A DNA stretch of 64,000 nt from Telmatactis stephensoni (lineage: Eukaryota > Cnidaria > Anthozoa > Actiniaria > Isophelliidae). Positions 60,101-64,000 of the stretch are shown here, piece by piece. The stretch is from assembly GCA_029948255.1 (NCBI GenBank), contig JALIZF010001907.1, positions 750,001 to 814,000 on the forward strand, read 5' to 3'. The notes beneath the pieces were generated by a model. It worked only from the letters and a program-made list of their open reading frames with translations. It was not told the DNA's origin and ran no database searches. The position numbers and the translations under genes are program-made. Numbering within the stretch: position 1 is the stretch's first letter; each line of letters opens with the position of its first letter.

Positions 60101-62079
60101 CGGCCAGTCAGAACGGCCAGTTCTTAAATGGTACATGCCAATTTCTAGCTCTGGCTGGAATCAGTCCTAAGAAATCAGGCCGTTCTGGCCGGTTGGTTCC
60201 ACTAAATGGAAAGCACCCCGAGACTCACAGATCAGAGAAGAGCCAAAACAAAGTTGGGTGCCTCTTACTGCTGCCCAGCCTGTTTGATCCCTGACCGCGC
60301 GTCTGAAATCAGGCTAGCCATGCTGCAGTTCTTTTTTAACCTCTTGTATCTGTTTCAGGTACCACTGTGGACGAGCTAGAAATTATAAAAATTGCCTCCT
60401 CTTGGAGCCTTGGTGATAGTGGAGTATATTTTGAACAAGAGCAAAGAAAATACTTTTTACAATTTGCTAGTGATGGAACTCCATGGGTGGCCTATGATAG
60501 TAACAGGTTGGCTTTGGCGAAAAATTTATCTTTTCAAGAAGGTATTCAATGGCAAAGAAAATTGATAATTTAATTCCTTTGATTTCATTTCTTCTATCTT
60601 ATCTTCTCTAATTTACCTCTCTGAGGGATTCAGAATCAGCTTGTCCTTTTTTTCGTATGCGTCCTGATATTCTCTTAAATTATTCTCTGATTTTGGAGTG
60701 AGACGTTTACTTGAAGACCACAACAAGAATGCATTACGCATACACTTGAGTCACGCAACTCGTAGCGTGACAATTTCACCCTTAGCCTCAATTGTTACTT
60801 TTCGCTTCTTTTCTTTTCTATCTACGTACATGGTATTCTTAACCAATCATATAACGTTACTTACATCTATTGGTTGTATTTTTTACTTGTAGTGGAAACT
60901 TCTGCCAAGTTTTGCATTCATGTGTACTTTTCCTGGCCCATGCCTGAAACAGGGTACCCGGTAGTCATACAACACGTAAATTCAGGACGTTGTATTGCTA
61001 TGGTAAACAATGAAATAAGACTTAAGGTAGGTGAAAATATTTTAACTTAGCCTGTGAGCTTCTTAAGAATCGCGCGCTTAGTCAAAAATGAATTTGACCT
61101 ATCCCAACGCTTCAACCTTTCGCATCGTGTAAGGCTGATGTGACCACAGCTCTAGATAGAGTCGTTTTCGTATGAGTGGGAAACTTACCGCGCCGTACCG
61201 TGACCGTGTCAGTGCCGTAATGTCTATAAAAACATTCGAAATTCATGCCGTAACCGTATCGTATCGTAACCGTACAGTGTTCCCACTCATACGAAAACGA
61301 CTCTATCGTTGCAAAGTACTCCAGAAAGTGTTCTACTCAACAACGTTTTTAGATGTTTTTCAAAGACCGTACCATTTGCGATCCCATTTTGTGTGATTAT
61401 TACGGGTGATTGCGCGCTCCCGGTAATATAAACTTAAACGTAAACCAAAGGCAATTTTTCTTGAAACTTTTTCTACAGTGTTGCGCACAAGATAGAGTTA
61501 CACCGTGTGTCCACCGTTGCAACAGTTGCGCGGAACAGTTGCAACGTTATAATCGAGTTCTACTGCTCTAACATTTTCCGCAACTTTGCGCACAACAGCT
61601 GCGGGTTTAGGATCGAGTTCTACTTCTGCAGCTTCTGCTACGTTGCCCAGGGGTGAACACACGGTGCATCTATGTTGCGCTGCAACGTTACGCAAAATGT
61701 TGCATCGTATGTTCAGGCCTTAAAGCACACAATCAATTTTTATGTGATTACGTATCACTTACGGGTATTTGCTCGCTTGCGTAAATTTAAACGGTAATTT
61801 AACGGACCTGAAACCGCACGCATTGAGAACTTATTCGCCTGTTTGTTTAACATTTATTAGGAAGTAAGTCAACTGGAAGAAGTCACTGACGAATCCATAC
61901 TTTTTATCGAGCAAGTGGCTAACACTGACGCAGATGGCTCCAAGAAGACCTTTCAGTCGGTGAAGAACAAAACGAAGTACATAGGATTCGACACACAAGG
62001 CAACAGTGGATTTGGCTACGCAAAACCCTTCAGCGTGTACTCGGAAAAGAATGTAGTATTTATCGCAACAGAATCGTAG
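52407..62079 (+). CDS. Leaderless PDZ plus beta-trefoil (IL-1/FGF-like) protein
   Basis: Seven exons: 52407-52475, 59062-59366, 59509-59611, 59788-59872, 60359-60541, 60893-61026 and 61861-62079. All have GT/AG ends and agreeing phases, for 1098 nt and 365 residues. The N terminus (MSFKVNKLFRKWSCF) is basic and not a signal peptide. A Ser-rich linker covers 44-62. A PDZ domain spans about 68-181 (MGLNIVV binding loop; VEVGSFAHGFGVRKGDIISK). Residues ~200-363 show a beta-rich pattern like an IL-1/FGF trefoil: YPVVIQHVNSGRCIAMVNNE, ILFIEQV, KTFQSVKNKTKYIGF. PDZ is confident. The trefoil and its likeness to IL-1 are my reading of spacing (strand, G/N turn, F-x-S-x6-Y-I) and need a profile search. 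A donor after 60541 is required; read-through would stop at 60573. Confidence 0.85.
55938..56293. mobile_element. 356-bp palindromic foldback element
   Basis: Starts gagcttttatca and ends tgataaaagctc. The stem continues with attaccatagctggaaagag and its complement ctctttccagctatggtaat, and has ggtaggcatctcttgcctacc at the centre. Arms exceed 150 nt. No reading frame of interest. Confidence 0.8.
56866..56990. mobile_element. GCCGTG-rich MITE, partial copy
   Basis: tacgacaggaatttcaaatg, ttttatagacat, gacacggtcaccgcacgg and a terminal cacactcatg match the family at 5551-5714; one end is missing. Confidence 0.6.
57081..57150 (+). repeat. (GA)n microsatellite
   Basis: About 35 uninterrupted to nearly uninterrupted GA units. 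Likely polymorphic. Confidence 0.95.
57511..57703. mobile_element. 193-bp inverted-repeat element
   Basis: cgccgcacacgttgagaaac, then tgaggaaactgccacgcg on the left; cgcgtggtagtttcctcaca and gtttctcaacgtgtg on the right. A MITE-like relic in intron 1 of the PDZ-trefoil gene. Confidence 0.7.
58018..58148 (+). repeat. (TGAA)n microsatellite
   Basis: Repeated tgaatgaa with occasional taaa and acttgaa interruptions. Confidence 0.9.
60082..60218. mobile_element. MITE with ttttccatttag ends, copy 2
   Basis: gggtgttttccatttag on the left, ctaaatggaaagcaccc on the right, inner gccagttcttaaatgg and ggccgttctggcc. Matches 35142-35286 over its length. It lies in the intron 59873-60358 of the PDZ-trefoil gene and is flanked by cga on both sides (possible 3-bp duplication). 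Confidence 0.8.
61157..61305. mobile_element. GCCGTG-rich MITE, complete copy
   Basis: Ends tagagtcgttttcgtatgag and ctcatacgaaaacgactcta are perfect 20-nt inverted repeats. The core holds gtaccgtgaccgtgtcagtg and gtctataaaaacattcg. It lies in the last intron of the PDZ-trefoil gene and is the best reference copy of the family. Confidence 0.9.
61478..61710. mobile_element. GTTGC/GCAAC-rich element with acaccgtg ends
   Basis: gttgcgcacaag, acaccgtgtgtccaccgttg and gcaacagttgcg on the left are mirrored by aacacacggtgcatc and gttgcgctgcaacg on the right. Same style as 14764-15063. Confidence 0.55.
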
Positions 62080-64000
62080 AATGTACTCCATGTATATTAC
62101 CCAGTCATGCTTTGCGCGCCGACATTAAGTGGGCTCCAAATGGCAAATAGTATTTAGAAATGGAATATTATTTATTGATAGTATTGGGGTAACGTTTAGA
62201 ATTAGGTGAAAGTATTTATGATAGCTCAAAGGAGATAACTGATATCATATCACTGGACTTCGTGATGCTAGACTGACATAAAACCGCGTTCTTGGAGACA
62301 AACAACAAAGGTGGCTTGGCATAACTCCATCCCTCTTCTCTTACTCAGGGGTACCTCTGGTACTAGTCCAGGGATGAATTGGTATCAAGATGCCCAGATA
62401 ATATTTTCTAGCCTGCGTGAACAGCTCTGAAGGGAGGGGAAAAGGGAGGGGAAAAGGGAGGGGAAAGGGGAGGTCGAGGGGGAGGGGAAGGGAAGCCCTT
62501 TGCTTTCCCCTCCCCCCTCTCCCTCCCCTTCCCCTCTCCTCCCCTGAGAGCCGGCCATGCAAGCTAATCTGCTATGTATGACGTATGTATGACGTATTTT
62601 AAATACAAAGCTATGTATGACGTATGTATGATGTATTTCAAATATGAGGCCTGCAAAACATGCTGTCTGACATTTAAAGGTCCACTTGGATGAAAATCGA
62701 TGAAAATTGGAAACTGATTATTTCTATCTGATCGAAGATGAATGTAGTTAAATAACTAGCTACTCTCTGCCCTAAAAATCTGCATTTCAAGCTCATTTTC
62801 AAAGAGAAATTCAATCTCGAACCCAGCGCCTGCGTTCCTCTTGGTCAGTTATTTTGATATTAAGCCCAAAAGAACAATAGGGTTGAGTAAATGACGTCAT
62901 TTACTCACAACATGAATGCTGAAATACTTGACAATTTCTATTCGTCTCGTTTGAATATAAAGAAAATGTTGCTTTTGGCGATTATTGGATTATTGGAAGT
63001 CGTACAGATAGGTTTTACTAAGTTTCAAGTCATTTCCAATTTTAATTTATTCTCATCCAAGTACCCCTTTAAAGACAATTAGAGATGGTATCCACCTATA
63101 TAGAAAACTCGTTTATATACTTAAAGTTCTAACATTAGGAGTAAATTTAGAACGTAGAGGATGCCTTTACATGCAATAGGCACCTCGATCATAATACGAG
63201 AATTAGAACTTTGTGAACTCATTAAAATTAAGATTCTAGCAAACTCCCATTGCTTTTAGTGCACTCAACCGTACATTAATGGCACAGTAAATTAATTTTT
63301 TTTATGTTTGTTCTTTTTACCGACAAATAGATGTATTTTTATATTAACAACAATGATTTTATTGCTAGATGAAATCTTTTCGTATGTTTATTTTGACTTG
63401 TACAATGTAACGTTTTAAAGAAATCATTGAAATAAACCGTGTAGAAAAAAAGTGAGTCTCTCTCTTTCGCCATTTTTGCAATTGACATAGTATAATGCCG
63501 GCGATACACGCTGCAATTTCTTTCTCGCGCTGCTGGCAACACAATTTTAGATTGTGTTGCAGAGAAGAATTTCAGCGTCTATCTTCGCTCTGCAACATTC
63601 AGTGGGAGTCGTACGGGGCTCAAGACGATGTTTTAAAGCAGAAAATTAACGCCACAAGCAAAAACAGCTCACGACAAAAAAAAGTTGAAATATCCCCCGA
63701 GGCAGAATTGACTATTATGATTTAAATAAAGTGATTGAAGTGTTACCAAAAAAGAAAAAAATTATATGGTCAGATTGTGGTTGACAACATTTTGGGCTTC
63801 CTGTGTCCCGGAAGTAAAATTCACTCAGACACGTCATCATGTCTCACAGGCTTTACCGCTGACCATATCATTGGAAGGAAAAGGTTTGAAAGTTATTTAT
63901 TTAGAATTTTTATCACAACAGGAAATTTTACCCCTAAGATCTCGCTGAAACTTGGAAAGAAGAGCAGAAATGATTATTTGGGAGGTCAAATGAGGAGTGA
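62080..64000. other. 3' region of the PDZ-trefoil gene and trailing intergenic DNA
   Basis: Includes a G-rich block facing a C-rich block (62425-62545) that could fold on itself, and a short tandem of ctatgtatgacgtatgtatg (62570-62645). An AATAAA near 63432 is one possible distal polyA site for the PDZ-trefoil gene. Remaining open frames, including the one near 63495-63725, show no family features. Confidence 0.5.

Noticed and set aside
60542..60573. Read-through end of the PDZ-trefoil protein at 60573
   Set aside because: A donor after 60541 joins in phase to the next exon, whose sequence continues the beta-rich pattern; the read-through adds only about ten residues before a stop.
63495..63725. 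76-codon frame near the right edge
   Set aside because: No recognisable motif and no splice-supported continuation within the window.

Overview
The window is animal nuclear DNA: AT-rich, with introns bearing GT/AG ends, dense short inverted-repeat elements and microsatellites. It is most likely from an anthozoan cnidarian such as a stony coral. That call rests on gene types, gene structure and the style of the repeats, not on a search. I see no CRISPR array, operon or bacterial gene.

Layout. (1) 1-2257, plus strand: the 3' part of an ARX/aristaless-type paired-class homeobox gene with its OAR tail motif. (2) 24868-6593, minus strand: a large gene of unknown family. It has two short 5' exons, an 11.4 kb intron crowded with transposon relics, and one 5.3 kb exon coding octapeptide repeats, a Gln-rich coiled coil and a charged C-terminal repeat. 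(3) 28058-28789: a weak two-exon candidate. (4) 28790-39692: mostly gene-free and repeat-bearing. (5) 39693-44447, plus strand: an unrecognised Pro/Ser/Arg-rich protein of about 1070-1090 residues. (6) 51717-46429, minus strand: a complete TRAF adaptor (RING, zf-TRAF, coiled coil, MATH). (7) 52407-62079, plus strand: a seven-exon, 365-residue leaderless protein with a PDZ domain followed by what looks like an IL-1/FGF-type beta-trefoil.

Genes 6 and 7 are head to head, 689 bp apart, and the gap holds an ETS/CRE-like element. A TRAF adaptor beside a leaderless PDZ-trefoil protein is the most interesting arrangement here. IL-1 family cytokines are leaderless beta-trefoils that signal through TRAFs in vertebrates, so an ancient cytokine-like/TRAF pair is worth testing.

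Four one-base frame breaks lie in otherwise convincing coding sequence: one in the large minus-strand gene, two in the Pro/Ser/Arg-rich gene and one in the TRAF gene. In every case dropping one base restores a continuous frame. This points to assembly insertion errors, although one of them could instead be a 61-nt intron.

The mobile DNA is well resolved in places. There is a nested MITE whose insertion site can be read against an empty copy. There is a near-perfect 92-bp palindrome with 9-bp target duplications, and a two-copy MITE with TA target sites. A solo LTR splits a 45-bp minisatellite.
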